Shown here: positions 16,744-24,148 of the stretch, one piece after another
Numbering within the stretch: the first letter of the stretch is position 1
Layout of the letters: each line of letters opens with the position of its first letter
Assembly: GCF_014650035.1 (NCBI RefSeq)
Contig: NZ_BMUE01000004.1
Location: 372,001-436,000 of the forward strand
Origin: Streptomyces lucensis JCM 4490
GTDB lineage: Bacteria > Actinomycetota > Actinomycetes > Streptomycetales > Streptomycetaceae
DNA: 64,000 nt
Direction of reading: 5' to 3'
Made by a program: the position numbers and the translations under genes
The notes under the pieces: generated by a model
Told to the model about the DNA's origin: nothing
The model's input: only the letters and a program-made list of their open reading frames with translations
Database searches by the model: none

Positions 16744-17952
16744 GTGGCGAAGCGACTGACCTGCGATGTCGTGGTCGTCGGAGCCGGGATGGTGGGCGCG
16801 GCGTGTGCCCTGTACGCCGCCCGGGCCGGCCTCGACGTACGTGTGGTGGACCGGGGCGCGGTCGCCGGCGGCACCACCGGCGCCGGCGAGGGCAACCTGC
16901 TCGTCTCCGACAAGGAGCCCGGCCCCGAACTGGAACTGGCCCTGCTGTCCGCCCGGTTGTGGTCGGAACTGGCGGAGGAGCTGGGCGCGGCGATCGAGTA
17001 CGAGTCCAAGGGCGGCCTGGTGGTGGCCGCTGCGCCGGACGCCCTGGCCGCGCTCCGGGACTTCGCCGCCGGACAGCGGTCGGCCGGGGTCACGGCCGTA
17101 CCGGTCGGCTCCGGAGAACTCCGGGAAATGGAACCGCACTTGGCCTCCGGCATGGCCGGTGGCGTGCACTATCCGCAGGACGCCCAGGTCATGCCGGCGC
17201 TCGCCGCCGCCCACCTGCTCCACGCCTGCGGAGCGCCCGTGCACACCGGGTGGACCGTGACCGGGGTGGTGCGCGCGGCGGACGGCGCGGTGCGCGGCGT
17301 CCGCACCGACCGGGGCGACATCCACGCTCCGGCGGTGGTGAACGCGGCCGGCACCTGGGGCGGCGACCTGGCGTCGCTCGCGGGCGTCCGGCTCCCGGTA
17401 CTCCCCCGGCGCGGCTTCGTGCTGGTCACCGAGCCGCTGCCGCGGATGGTGCGGCACAAGGTGTACGCCGCCGACTACGTGGCCGACGTGGCGAGCGACT
17501 CGGCCACCCTGCGCGCCTCGCCCGTCGTGGAGGGCACGGCCGCGGGACCGGTGCTGATCGGCGCGACCCGGGAACGGGTGGGCTTCGACCGTTCGTTGTC
17601 CCTCGCGGCGGTACGGGCGCTGGCGGCCGGCGCGATCGGGCTGTTCCCGTTCCTGGAACGGGTCCGCGCGCTGCGGACGTACGCGGGCTTCCGGCCGTAC
17701 CTGCCCGATCACCTTCCGGCGATCGGCCCCGACCCCCGGGTGCCAGGTCTGTTCCACGCCTGCGGGCACGAGGGCGCCGGGATCGGACTCGCCCCCGGCA
17801 CCGGGCAGTCGATCGCCCGGGCGCTCACCGGGAAGGCGCCGGAACTGAACCTCACGCCGTTCCGCCCCGAGCGGTTCGACACAGACACCGACACGGGCAC
17901 AGGAACCGGCACGGACACGGACACGGACACCGACGGAGGCGACACCCCGTGA
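16744..17952 (+). CDS. D-hydroxyproline dehydrogenase, FAD (DAO-type) subunit
   Basis: A protein of 402 residues in the DAO/glycine oxidase superfamily. The Rossmann motif near the N-terminus is 'VVVGAGMVGAACALYAARAG', then 'GGTTGAGEGNLLVSDK' (flavin) and the C-terminal 'LFHACGHEGAGIGLAPGTGQ'. With the next two genes it forms the three-part dehydrogenase of the LhpB/E/F or heteromeric amino-acid oxidase type, which oxidises cis-4-hydroxy-D-proline to pyrroline-4-hydroxy-2-carboxylate. GTG start, probably leaderless; the stop overlaps the next GTG. The last 25 residues are a strange D-T/G-T dipeptide run beyond the conserved domain. Confidence 0.85.
   Translation: MAKRLTCDVVVVGAGMVGAACALYAARAGLDVRVVDRGAVAGGTTGAGEGNLLVSDKEPGPELELALLSARLWSELAEELGAAIEYESKGGLVVAAAPDALAALRDFAAGQRSAGVTAVPVGSGELREMEPHLASGMAGGVHYPQDAQVMPALAAAHLLHACGAPVHTGWTVTGVVRAADGAVRGVRTDRGDIHAPAVVNAAGTWGGDLASLAGVRLPVLPRRGFVLVTEPLPRMVRHKVYAADYVADVASDSATLRASPVVEGTAAGPVLIGATRERVGFDRSLSLAAVRALAAGAIGLFPFLERVRALRTYAGFRPYLPDHLPAIGPDPRVPGLFHACGHEGAGIGLAPGTGQSIARALTGKAPELNLTPFRPERFDTDTDTGTGTGTDTDTDTDGGDTP
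17878..17940 (+). repeat. GACACN-type microsatellite at the end of the FAD subunit
   Basis: Repeated gacacN/ggcacN hexamers encode a Thr-Asp/Thr-Gly dipeptide tail (DTDTDTGTGTGTDTDTDTD). Looks like slippage expansion at the C-terminus of the gene. Confidence 0.75.
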
Positions 17953-18251
17953 ATCCCTTGGAGTTGACCGGGGCCCGGCCGGGCGAGGCGTTCACCGTCG
18001 CCTTCGACGGCCGGCCCCTGCGGGCCCTGCCGGGCCAGACGGTCGCGGCGGCACTGTGGACGGCGGGCGTGACGTCCTGGCGCAGCACGCGCGGCGCGGG
18101 CCGGCCCCGCGGGGTGTTCTGCGGGATCGGCGTGTGCTTCGACTGCCTGGTGACCGTCAACGGCAGCCCCAATCAACGGGCCTGCCTGGTGCCGGTGCGG
18201 CCGGGCGACGTGATCCGCACCCAGGAGGGGACGGGCCGTGACGACGGCTGA
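17949..18251 (+). CDS. D-hydroxyproline dehydrogenase, small [2Fe-2S] subunit
   Basis: A 100-residue protein. The plant-ferredoxin-like cluster site is 'FCGIGVCFDCLVTVNG' followed by 'QRACL', giving the spacing C-x4-C-x2-C-x12-C. This is the usual small subunit of heteromeric amino-acid dehydrogenases (LhpF, HcnA, OoxA/SoxA N-terminal part). It passes electrons between the FAD subunit and the FAD/NAD subunit. The GTG start overlaps the previous stop (GTGA) and its own end overlaps the next start by 14 bp, so the three subunits are co-translated in sequence. Confidence 0.88.
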   Translation: MNPLELTGARPGEAFTVAFDGRPLRALPGQTVAAALWTAGVTSWRSTRGAGRPRGVFCGIGVCFDCLVTVNGSPNQRACLVPVRPGDVIRTQEGTGRDDG

Positions 18252-19647
18252 GCGGCCGCGCCTCGCCGTCGTCGGGGCGGGACCGGCCGGCCTCGCCGGA
18301 GCCCTGGCGGCAGCCGCGCGGGGCGTCCAGGTGACCCTCGTCGACGCGGCCGACCAGCCGGGCGGGCAGTTCTACCGCCAGCCCGCCCCGGGCCTCGGGG
18401 CACGCCGGCCGCAGGCGCTGCACCACCAGTGGCGCACCTTCGAGCGGCTGCGGGACGGACTGGAACGGCACCGTGCCGCCGGGCTCATCACCCACCTGGC
18501 GGACCATCATGTCTGGTGCGTGGAGCGGGAACCGGGCTCCGGCGCGCTCTCGGTCCACGCACTGCGCGGCCCAGCGCAGGAGCAGGGCGTCACCGTCCGC
18601 GCCGACGCCGTCCTGCTCGCCACCGGCGGTTACGAACGCGTCCTGCCCTTCCCCGGCTGGACGCTGCCCGGGGTCGTCACGGCGGGCGGCGCGCAGGCCA
18701 TGCTCAAGGGCGGTCTCGCGCTGCCCGGCCGCACGGCCGTCGTCGCCGGCACCGGGCCGCTGCTGCTGCCCGTGGCCACCGGACTCGCCGCGGCCGGCGT
18801 CCGGGTGGCCGCGCTGGTGGAGTCCGCCGACCCCGCGGCGCTGCTGCCCCGGGCGCGGGCCCTGGCCGCCCGCCCCGGCAAGCTCGCCGAGGGCGCCGGG
18901 TACGCGGCCCGGCTGCTGCGGTACGGCGTACGCGTCCTGCCCCGGCACACCGTGCTGGAGGCGCACGGCACCGACCGGCTGGAGGCGGTCACCCTCGCCT
19001 CGCTCGGCCGTAACGGCCGCACCCGGCCCGGCAGCGCCCGCCGCATCGCGTGCGACACCCTCGCCGTCGGCCACGGCATGCTGCCGCACACCGACCTCGC
19101 CGGCACCCTCGGCTGCACCCTGTCGGGCACGGACGTACGGGTCGACGACGAGCAGCGCACCGACGTGCCCGGAGTCTGGGCCGCCGGGGAGACCACCGGT
19201 GTCGGCGGCGCGGCCCTCGCGCTCGCCGAGGGGCACATCGCCGGACGTTCGGTCGCCGCCCGCCTGGGCGGCACCGCCCCCGACCCGCGGCGGTGGGCCG
19301 CCGCCGCACGGGCCAGGGCCCGGCAGCGGGCGTTCTTCGCGGCGCTCGACGCGGTGTACGCGCCGCCGGCCGCCTGGGCGGACGCCGTCCCGGACGACAC
19401 GGTGGTGTGCCGCTGCGAGGAGGTCACCGCCGGCGCCGTCCGTACGGCCGCCGGCCCGCTCGGCGCCTCGGACCCGCGCGCCGTCAAGCTGCTCACCCGG
19501 GCCGGGATGGGCTGGTGCCAGGGCCGCGTCTGCGCGCCCGCCGTGGCGGCACTGACCGGCTGCCCGCTCGTCCCGGAGCGCCGGCCGTTCGCCCGGCCGG
19601 TTCCTCTCGGCGTGCTGGCCGCGCTGCCCGAGCCGCCACCCGGCTGA
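18238..19647 (+). CDS. D-hydroxyproline dehydrogenase, FAD/NAD(P)-binding large subunit
   Basis: A protein of 469 residues. FAD motif 'LAVVGAGPAGLAGALAAAAR', second nucleotide fold 'RTAVVAGTGPLLLPVATGLA', and 'TDVPGVWAAGETTGVGGAAL' for flavin contacts. A C-terminal BFD-like iron-sulfur domain carries 'VVCRCEEVTAGAV' and 'GMGWCQGRVCAPAV' (C-x-C...C-x4-C). This is the alpha-like subunit of heteromeric sarcosine/hydroxyproline oxidoreductases (LhpE type). GTG start inside the end of the ferredoxin-like gene. With its partners it feeds electrons to the respiratory chain or another acceptor (inference). Confidence 0.87.
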   Translation: MTTAERPRLAVVGAGPAGLAGALAAAARGVQVTLVDAADQPGGQFYRQPAPGLGARRPQALHHQWRTFERLRDGLERHRAAGLITHLADHHVWCVEREPGSGALSVHALRGPAQEQGVTVRADAVLLATGGYERVLPFPGWTLPGVVTAGGAQAMLKGGLALPGRTAVVAGTGPLLLPVATGLAAAGVRVAALVESADPAALLPRARALAARPGKLAEGAGYAARLLRYGVRVLPRHTVLEAHGTDRLEAVTLASLGRNGRTRPGSARRIACDTLAVGHGMLPHTDLAGTLGCTLSGTDVRVDDEQRTDVPGVWAAGETTGVGGAALALAEGHIAGRSVAARLGGTAPDPRRWAAAARARARQRAFFAALDAVYAPPAAWADAVPDDTVVCRCEEVTAGAVRTAAGPLGASDPRAVKLLTRAGMGWCQGRVCAPAVAALTGCPLVPERRPFARPVPLGVLAALPEPPPG

Positions 19648-19688
19648 GACCGGTCCGCCGAACCCTCCGCACGGCCCCGCGAGACCCG

Positions 19689-19700
19689 GTGACATGTCAC
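19689..19700. promoter_or_regulatory. Perfect palindrome GTGACATGTCAC before the deaminase gene
   Basis: A perfect 12-bp palindrome 25 bp upstream of the deaminase start. Near-copies lie at 16728 (operon start) and 21657 (GntR start). All three lie in the hydroxyproline cluster, which makes it the best candidate operator of the cluster's GntR regulator. Confidence 0.65.
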
Positions 19701-19725
19701 ACCCTACCGACAGGAGACATTCGCG

Positions 19726-20622
19726 ATGCCCCACCCTCAGCACCGCCCCTGGCGCGGCGTCCTCGTCGCCACCGCCCTTCCCTTGCGCGCCGACCTCTCG
19801 ATCGACTACGACCGCTACGCCGAGCACTGCGCCTGGCTGGTCGGCAACGGCTGCGACGGTGTCGTGCCGAACGGCTCGCTCGGCGAGTACCAGGTGCTCA
19901 CCCCCGAGGAACGCGCCCGGGTGGTGGAGACCGCGGTGGCCGCGGTCGGCGGCGAACGCGTGATGCCGGGCGTCGCCGCGTACGGGTCGGCCGAGGCCCG
20001 GCGCTGGGCCGAGCAGGCCGGCGAGGCGGGCTGCGCGTCGGTGATGCTGCTGCCGCCCAACGCCTACCGTGCCGACGAGCGGTCCGTCGTCGCCCACTAC
20101 GCGGAGGTGGCGAGGTCCGGCCTGCCGGTGGTGGCGTACAACAACCCCGTCGACACCAAGGTCGACCTGGTGCCCGAGCTCCTCGCCCGGCTGCACGCCG
20201 AGGGGCACGTCCACGGCGTCAAGGAGTTCTCCGGTGACGTGCGCCGCGCCTACCGCATCGCGGAACTCGCCCCGGAACTCGACCTCCTGATCGGCGCCGA
20301 CGACGTCCTGCTGGAACTGGCCGTCGCGGGCGCCAAGGGCTGGGTGGCCGGTTACCCCAACGCGTTCCCCCGGGCCTCGGCGGAGCTGTACCGTGCGGCG
20401 GTGGCCGGTGACCTCGGCACCGCGCTCCCCCTGTACCGGCGGCTGCACCCGCTGCTTCGCTGGGACTCACGGGTGGAGTTCGTGCAGGCGATCAAGCTGT
20501 CCATGGACGTCGTCGGGCGCCACGGCGGCCCGGTGCGCCCGCCGCGCCTCCCGCTGCCGCCCGAGCAGGAGGCCGCGGTCCGCGCGGCCACCGAGAAGGT
20601 CCTCGCCGCGGGACTCGTCTGA
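19726..20622 (+). CDS. DHDPS-family protein, likely pyrroline-4-hydroxy-2-carboxylate deaminase
   Basis: A protein of 298 residues of the dihydrodipicolinate synthase/N-acetylneuraminate lyase barrel family. The Schiff-base lysine lies in 'HGVKEFSGD', the preceding tyrosine motif in 'VVAYNNPVDTK', and the substrate carboxylate loop in 'NGSLGEYQVLTPEE'. In hydroxyproline clusters this family member (LhpC/HypD type) deaminates and dehydrates pyrroline-4-hydroxy-2-carboxylate to 2-oxoglutarate semialdehyde. The neighbours (epimerase, dehydrogenase) support this role over lysine synthesis. The ribosome site is ACAGGAGA. The following semialdehyde dehydrogenase is not in this cluster and must be encoded elsewhere. 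Confidence 0.85.
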   Translation: MPHPQHRPWRGVLVATALPLRADLSIDYDRYAEHCAWLVGNGCDGVVPNGSLGEYQVLTPEERARVVETAVAAVGGERVMPGVAAYGSAEARRWAEQAGEAGCASVMLLPPNAYRADERSVVAHYAEVARSGLPVVAYNNPVDTKVDLVPELLARLHAEGHVHGVKEFSGDVRRAYRIAELAPELDLLIGADDVLLELAVAGAKGWVAGYPNAFPRASAELYRAAVAGDLGTALPLYRRLHPLLRWDSRVEFVQAIKLSMDVVGRHGGPVRPPRLPLPPEQEAAVRAATEKVLAAGLV

Positions 20623-20637
20623 CCAGGAGGCCGTACC

Positions 20638-21639
20638 GTGCGCAGCACACTCGTCCTGCACGCCGTGGACTCGCACACCGAGGGCATGCCGACCCGCGTG
20701 ATCACCGGTGGGATCGGCACCGTGCCCGGTGCGACGATGAACGAGCGGCGGCTGCACTTCCGCGAGCACCGCGACGACGTCAAGCGGTTGCTGATGAACG
20801 AGCCGCGCGGCCACTCCGCGATGAGCGGCGCGATCCTGCAGCCGCCGAGCCGCCCCGACTGCGACTGGGGCGTGATCTACATCGAGGTCTCCGGCTACCT
20901 GCCGATGTGCGGTCACGGCACGATCGGGGTCGCCACCGTACTGGTCGAGACGGGCATGGTGGAGGTCGTGGAGCCGGTGACCACCATCCGGCTCGACACC
21001 CCGGCGGGGGTGGTGGTCGCCGAGGTGGCGGTGGAGGACGGCGCCGCCCGGAACGTGACCCTGCGCAACGTCCCGTCGTTCGCCGTAGCCCTGGACCGCC
21101 GGATCACCCTCCCGGACGGCCGCACGGTCGCCTACGACCTCGCCTACGGCGGCAACTTCTACGCGATCCTCCCCCTCGACTCCTTCGGGCTGCCCTTCGA
21201 CCGCTCCCGCAAGGACGACATCCTCGCGGCCGGCCTGTCCCTGATGCGGGCGATCAACGCCGAGTCGGAGCCGGTGCATCCCGCGGACCCGTCCATCCGC
21301 GGCTGCCACCACGTGCACCTGTACGCGCCCGGCGCCACCGCCCGGCACTCCCGCCACGCGATGGTCATCCACCCGGGCTGGTTCGACCGCTCCCCGTGCG
21401 GCACGGGGACGAGCGCGCGCATGGCGCAGCTGCACGCGCGCGGCGAACTCCCCCTGCACACCGAGTTCGTGAACGAGTCCTTCATCGGCACCCACTTCAC
21501 CGGGCGGCTGCTGGGGACGACGGAGGTCGCCGGTGTCCCGGCGGTGCTGCCCGCCTTCACCGGCCGGGCCTGGATCACCGGTACCGCGCAGTACCTGCTG
21601 GATCCCACCGACCCCTTCCCCGGAGGCTTCGTCCTCTAG
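20638..21639 (+). CDS. 4-hydroxyproline 2-epimerase (proline racemase family)
   Basis: A protein of 333 residues. Both catalytic cysteines are present: 'LPMCGHGTIGVAT' and 'DRSPCGTGTSARMAQLHARG'. Having Cys at both positions marks racemases/epimerases rather than trans-3-hydroxyproline dehydratases, which have Thr at the second. It converts trans-4-hydroxy-L-proline to cis-4-hydroxy-D-proline, the first step of the pathway encoded here. GTG start 15 bp after the deaminase stop, with AGGAGG upstream, so the two are co-transcribed. Confidence 0.9.
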   Translation: MRSTLVLHAVDSHTEGMPTRVITGGIGTVPGATMNERRLHFREHRDDVKRLLMNEPRGHSAMSGAILQPPSRPDCDWGVIYIEVSGYLPMCGHGTIGVATVLVETGMVEVVEPVTTIRLDTPAGVVVAEVAVEDGAARNVTLRNVPSFAVALDRRITLPDGRTVAYDLAYGGNFYAILPLDSFGLPFDRSRKDDILAAGLSLMRAINAESEPVHPADPSIRGCHHVHLYAPGATARHSRHAMVIHPGWFDRSPCGTGTSARMAQLHARGELPLHTEFVNESFIGTHFTGRLLGTTEVAGVPAVLPAFTGRAWITGTAQYLLDPTDPFPGGFVL

Positions 21640-21668
21640 ACTCACCCCGGTGACGCGTGACATGGCAC
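21637..21668 (+). promoter_or_regulatory. Leaderless promoter and operator of the GntR gene
   Basis: TAGACT (21637-21642) is followed by seven bases and the GTG at 21650, the usual spacing of leaderless Streptomyces promoters. GTGACATGGCAC (21657-21668), a near-copy of the cluster palindrome, covers codons 3-7, so the regulator probably represses itself. Confidence 0.6.
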
Positions 21669-22348
21669 AGGAAGCCCGCGATACGGACATGCCCGCGCTC
21701 CCCCGGCTGGACGGCCGGCGGAGCAGCTACCGCGAACGGGTCGCGGACGCGCTGCGCGCCGCCCTGACAGCCGGCGAGCTGCGGCCCGGCCAGGTCTACT
21801 CGGCGCCGTCGCTCGCCGCCCGCTTCGGTGTCTCGGCGACGCCGGTGCGGGAGGCGATGCTGGACCTGGCCAAGGAGGGACTCGTCGACACGGTGCCCAA
21901 CAAGGGCTTCCGGGTCACCGCCGTCACCGACCGGCAGCTGGACGAGTACACGCACATCCGCGCGCTCGTCGAGGTCCCCACCGTGGTGGAGCTGGCCCGC
22001 ACGGCCGACCGCGTGTCGCTGGAGGCGCTGCGCCCGGCGGCCCGCGAGATCGTCACCGCCGCGGCGGCGGGCGACCTGGTCGCCTACATGGAGGCCGACA
22101 CCCGCTTCCACCTCGGCCTGCTGGCCCTGGCGGGCAATGCCCACCTCGTCGAGGTGGTCGCCGACCTGCGCAAACGCTCCCGTCTCTACGGGCTGACGGC
22201 GCTGGTGGAGGCGGGCCGGCTGCTGCCCTCCGCCCAGGAGCACCTCGACCTCCTCGACGCACTGCTCGCCCGCGACGAGAAGGCCGTGCACGAGATCATG
22301 ACGCGGCACCTGGGGCACGTACGCGGCCTGTGGGCGTCCACCGGCTGA
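21650..22348 (+). CDS. GntR-family (FadR-type) regulator of hydroxyproline use
   Basis: A protein of 232 residues. The winged helix is 'YRERVADALRAALTAGELRP', 'GQVYSAPSLAARFGVSATPV' and 'REAMLDLAKEGLVDTVPNKG'. The C-terminal FCD domain has the metal/ligand-site motifs 'DTRFHLGLLALAGN' and 'AQEHLDLLDALLARDEKAVH'. GntR/FCD proteins usually sense a pathway acid and repress the neighbouring operon. I prefer the GTG that fits a leaderless promoter; an ATG 12 bp later is possible. Three copies of a GTGACAT-type palindrome in the cluster are its likely binding sites. Confidence 0.87.
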   Translation: MTRDMAQEARDTDMPALPRLDGRRSSYRERVADALRAALTAGELRPGQVYSAPSLAARFGVSATPVREAMLDLAKEGLVDTVPNKGFRVTAVTDRQLDEYTHIRALVEVPTVVELARTADRVSLEALRPAAREIVTAAAAGDLVAYMEADTRFHLGLLALAGNAHLVEVVADLRKRSRLYGLTALVEAGRLLPSAQEHLDLLDALLARDEKAVHEIMTRHLGHVRGLWASTG

Positions 22349-22547
22349 TCTCGGGCGCCCCGGCGCACCCGCCCCGGCGCCACAGGACATCCCACGCCGA
22401 GCGGACCCCGGCACCGCGCTTTTTCGCGTGATCAGGCGGACCGCACAGGACAAAAAGCGGCGATTTTGTGTCAGATCGACGCATCCCCGACCATGGACCG
22501 GTCCCGGCGATCCCGGGAACGTCAGTTCCATGAGAGGCGCACCACCC

Positions 22548-23987
22548 ATGCACAGCACCGGAACCGCCACACCTCCGGCTCCGGCCCCCGAGGGCGACCA
22601 CGCGGTTCCCGTCGGAGACCTCCACGACACCACACGCGCCGAGGACGGCGACAGCGGCGCCGGCAGGCACGCCCGCCGGTTCGGCCTGCCCGTCGCCACC
22701 GCCCTGGTCATGGGCAACATCATCGGCGGCGGCATCTTCCTGCTGCCCGCCTCCATCGCCCCCTACGGCACGGTCAGCCTGGTCGCCTTCGGCGTGCTGA
22801 CCGTCGGCGCCATCGCCCTGGCCCTGGTCTTCGGCCGGCTCGCCGCGCGCGACCCCCGTACCGGCGGTCCGTACGTCTACGCCCGCGGGGCCTTCGGCGA
22901 CTTCGCCGGGTTCCTCGCCGCGTGGGCGTACTGGATCACCACGTGGGTGTCGAACGCCGCGCTCGCCGTCGCCGCCGTCGGTTACCTCGACGTGCTGATC
23001 CCGGTGCGGGGCCACGCCTGGACGGCGTGCCTGGCCGCGCTCGCCCTGCAGTGGGTGCCCGCGCTCGCCAACTTCGCCGGCACCCGGTACGTGGGCGCCG
23101 TGCAGCTGGTGTCCACGGTCCTGAAGTTCGTCCCGCTGCTGCTCGTCGCGGTGGGCGGCCTGTTCTTCTTCGACCCGTCCCGGCTCGGCCCGTTCAACTC
23201 CAGCGGTCACGGCGCCATCGGCGCGGTGTCCGCTTCGGCCGCCCTGCTGCTCTTCTCCTACCTCGGTGTGGAGTCCGCCGCGGTCAGCGCGGGCGAGGTA
23301 CGCGACGCCCGCCGCAACGTGGGGCGCGCCACGGTCATCGGCACCGCGGGCGCGGCGCTGGTCTATCTGCTGGGCACCGTGTCCGTCTTCGGCACGGTCG
23401 CGCACGACCGGCTGGTCGCCTCCACGGCGCCGTTCTCGGACGCCGTGAACACGATGTTCGGCGGCAGCTGGGGCGGTACGGCGGTGGCGCTCGCCGCGCT
23501 GGTGTCGATGACCGGCTGCCTCAACGGCTGGACGCTGCTGAGCGCCCAGACGCCGTACGCCGCGGCGAAGGACGGCCTGTTCCCGGCCGCGTTCGCGCGC
23601 CGCCGCCGGGGCGTGCCGACGGTCGGCGTCGCCGTGACCGTCGTCCTCGCCTCCCTGCTCACCGCCTACAACTACTTCTCGGGCTCGGGGAAGGTCTTCG
23701 AGGTCCTGGTCCTCGTCACCACGTTCACCGCGACCGTGCCGTACCTGCTGGCCACCGCCGCGCAGATCTTCCACCTCGTCCTCGGCCGCGGTCCGGTCGA
23801 CCGGGCCCGTCTCACCCGGGACGGTGTGGTCACCGCGGTGGCGGCCGCCTTCTCGGTCTGGCTGATGGCGGGCGCCGGGTACGCGGCGGTGTACCAGGGC
23901 GTGCTCTTCCTGTTCGCCGGGGTCATCGTCTACGCGGTGATGGCGGCGCGACGGCAGCGGGGCGGGACGGCGACGGACCGGGCGTGA
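22548..23987 (+). CDS. APC-superfamily amino-acid permease
   Basis: A protein of 479 residues with about 12 hydrophobic segments. The first segment has the family glycine motif 'VMGNIIGGGIFLLPASIAPY', followed by 'GRLAARDPRTGGPYVYARGA' and 'SYLGVESAAVSAGEVRDARR'. This is typical of the arginine/ornithine or amino-acid/polyamine antiporter group. Its place just after the hydroxyproline genes suggests uptake of hydroxyproline or proline, by inference. The ATG chosen has GAGAGG ten bases upstream; an ATG 18 bp earlier is also in frame. A hydrophilic 45-residue N-terminus precedes the first membrane span. Confidence 0.85.
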   Translation: MHSTGTATPPAPAPEGDHAVPVGDLHDTTRAEDGDSGAGRHARRFGLPVATALVMGNIIGGGIFLLPASIAPYGTVSLVAFGVLTVGAIALALVFGRLAARDPRTGGPYVYARGAFGDFAGFLAAWAYWITTWVSNAALAVAAVGYLDVLIPVRGHAWTACLAALALQWVPALANFAGTRYVGAVQLVSTVLKFVPLLLVAVGGLFFFDPSRLGPFNSSGHGAIGAVSASAALLLFSYLGVESAAVSAGEVRDARRNVGRATVIGTAGAALVYLLGTVSVFGTVAHDRLVASTAPFSDAVNTMFGGSWGGTAVALAALVSMTGCLNGWTLLSAQTPYAAAKDGLFPAAFARRRRGVPTVGVAVTVVLASLLTAYNYFSGSGKVFEVLVLVTTFTATVPYLLATAAQIFHLVLGRGPVDRARLTRDGVVTAVAAAFSVWLMAGAGYAAVYQGVLFLFAGVIVYAVMAARRQRGGTATDRA

Positions 23988-24040
23988 GTGCGGGCACCGC
24001 CCCCGACCGCCGCGGGAGCAGGCGGTCCGCCGGGCGGCGC

Positions 24041-24060
24041 CGATGTCACAATCGGAGACG
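24041..24060 (+). promoter_or_regulatory. Promoter-like motif shared with the MASE1 gene
   Basis: CGATGTCACAATCGGAG here and CGATGTCGAATCGGAG at 25565 are nearly the same and lie in front of two neighbouring signalling genes. They could be the -10 regions of one sigma class or a common operator. Confidence 0.4.
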
Positions 24061-24082
24061 AGGGTCGTTTCAGGAGGTCGGA

Positions 24083-24148
24083 ATGGACCGCTCACGCGAG
24101 GGACCGTACGCGGTCGGGGCCGGCCGTCAGGGCACCGGACGCTCCTGA
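24083..24148 (+). CDS. Short leader ORF coupled to the phosphatase gene
   Basis: A 21-residue ORF (MDRSREGPYAVGAGRQGTGR, then S). It has the best Shine-Dalgarno of the region, AGGAGGT, at ideal spacing, whereas the phosphatase start has none. Its TGA overlaps the phosphatase ATG as TGATG. The arrangement implies that ribosomes load at the leader and restart at the phosphatase gene. The peptide itself shows no recognisable motif. Confidence 0.6.
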   Translation: MDRSREGPYAVGAGRQGTGRS

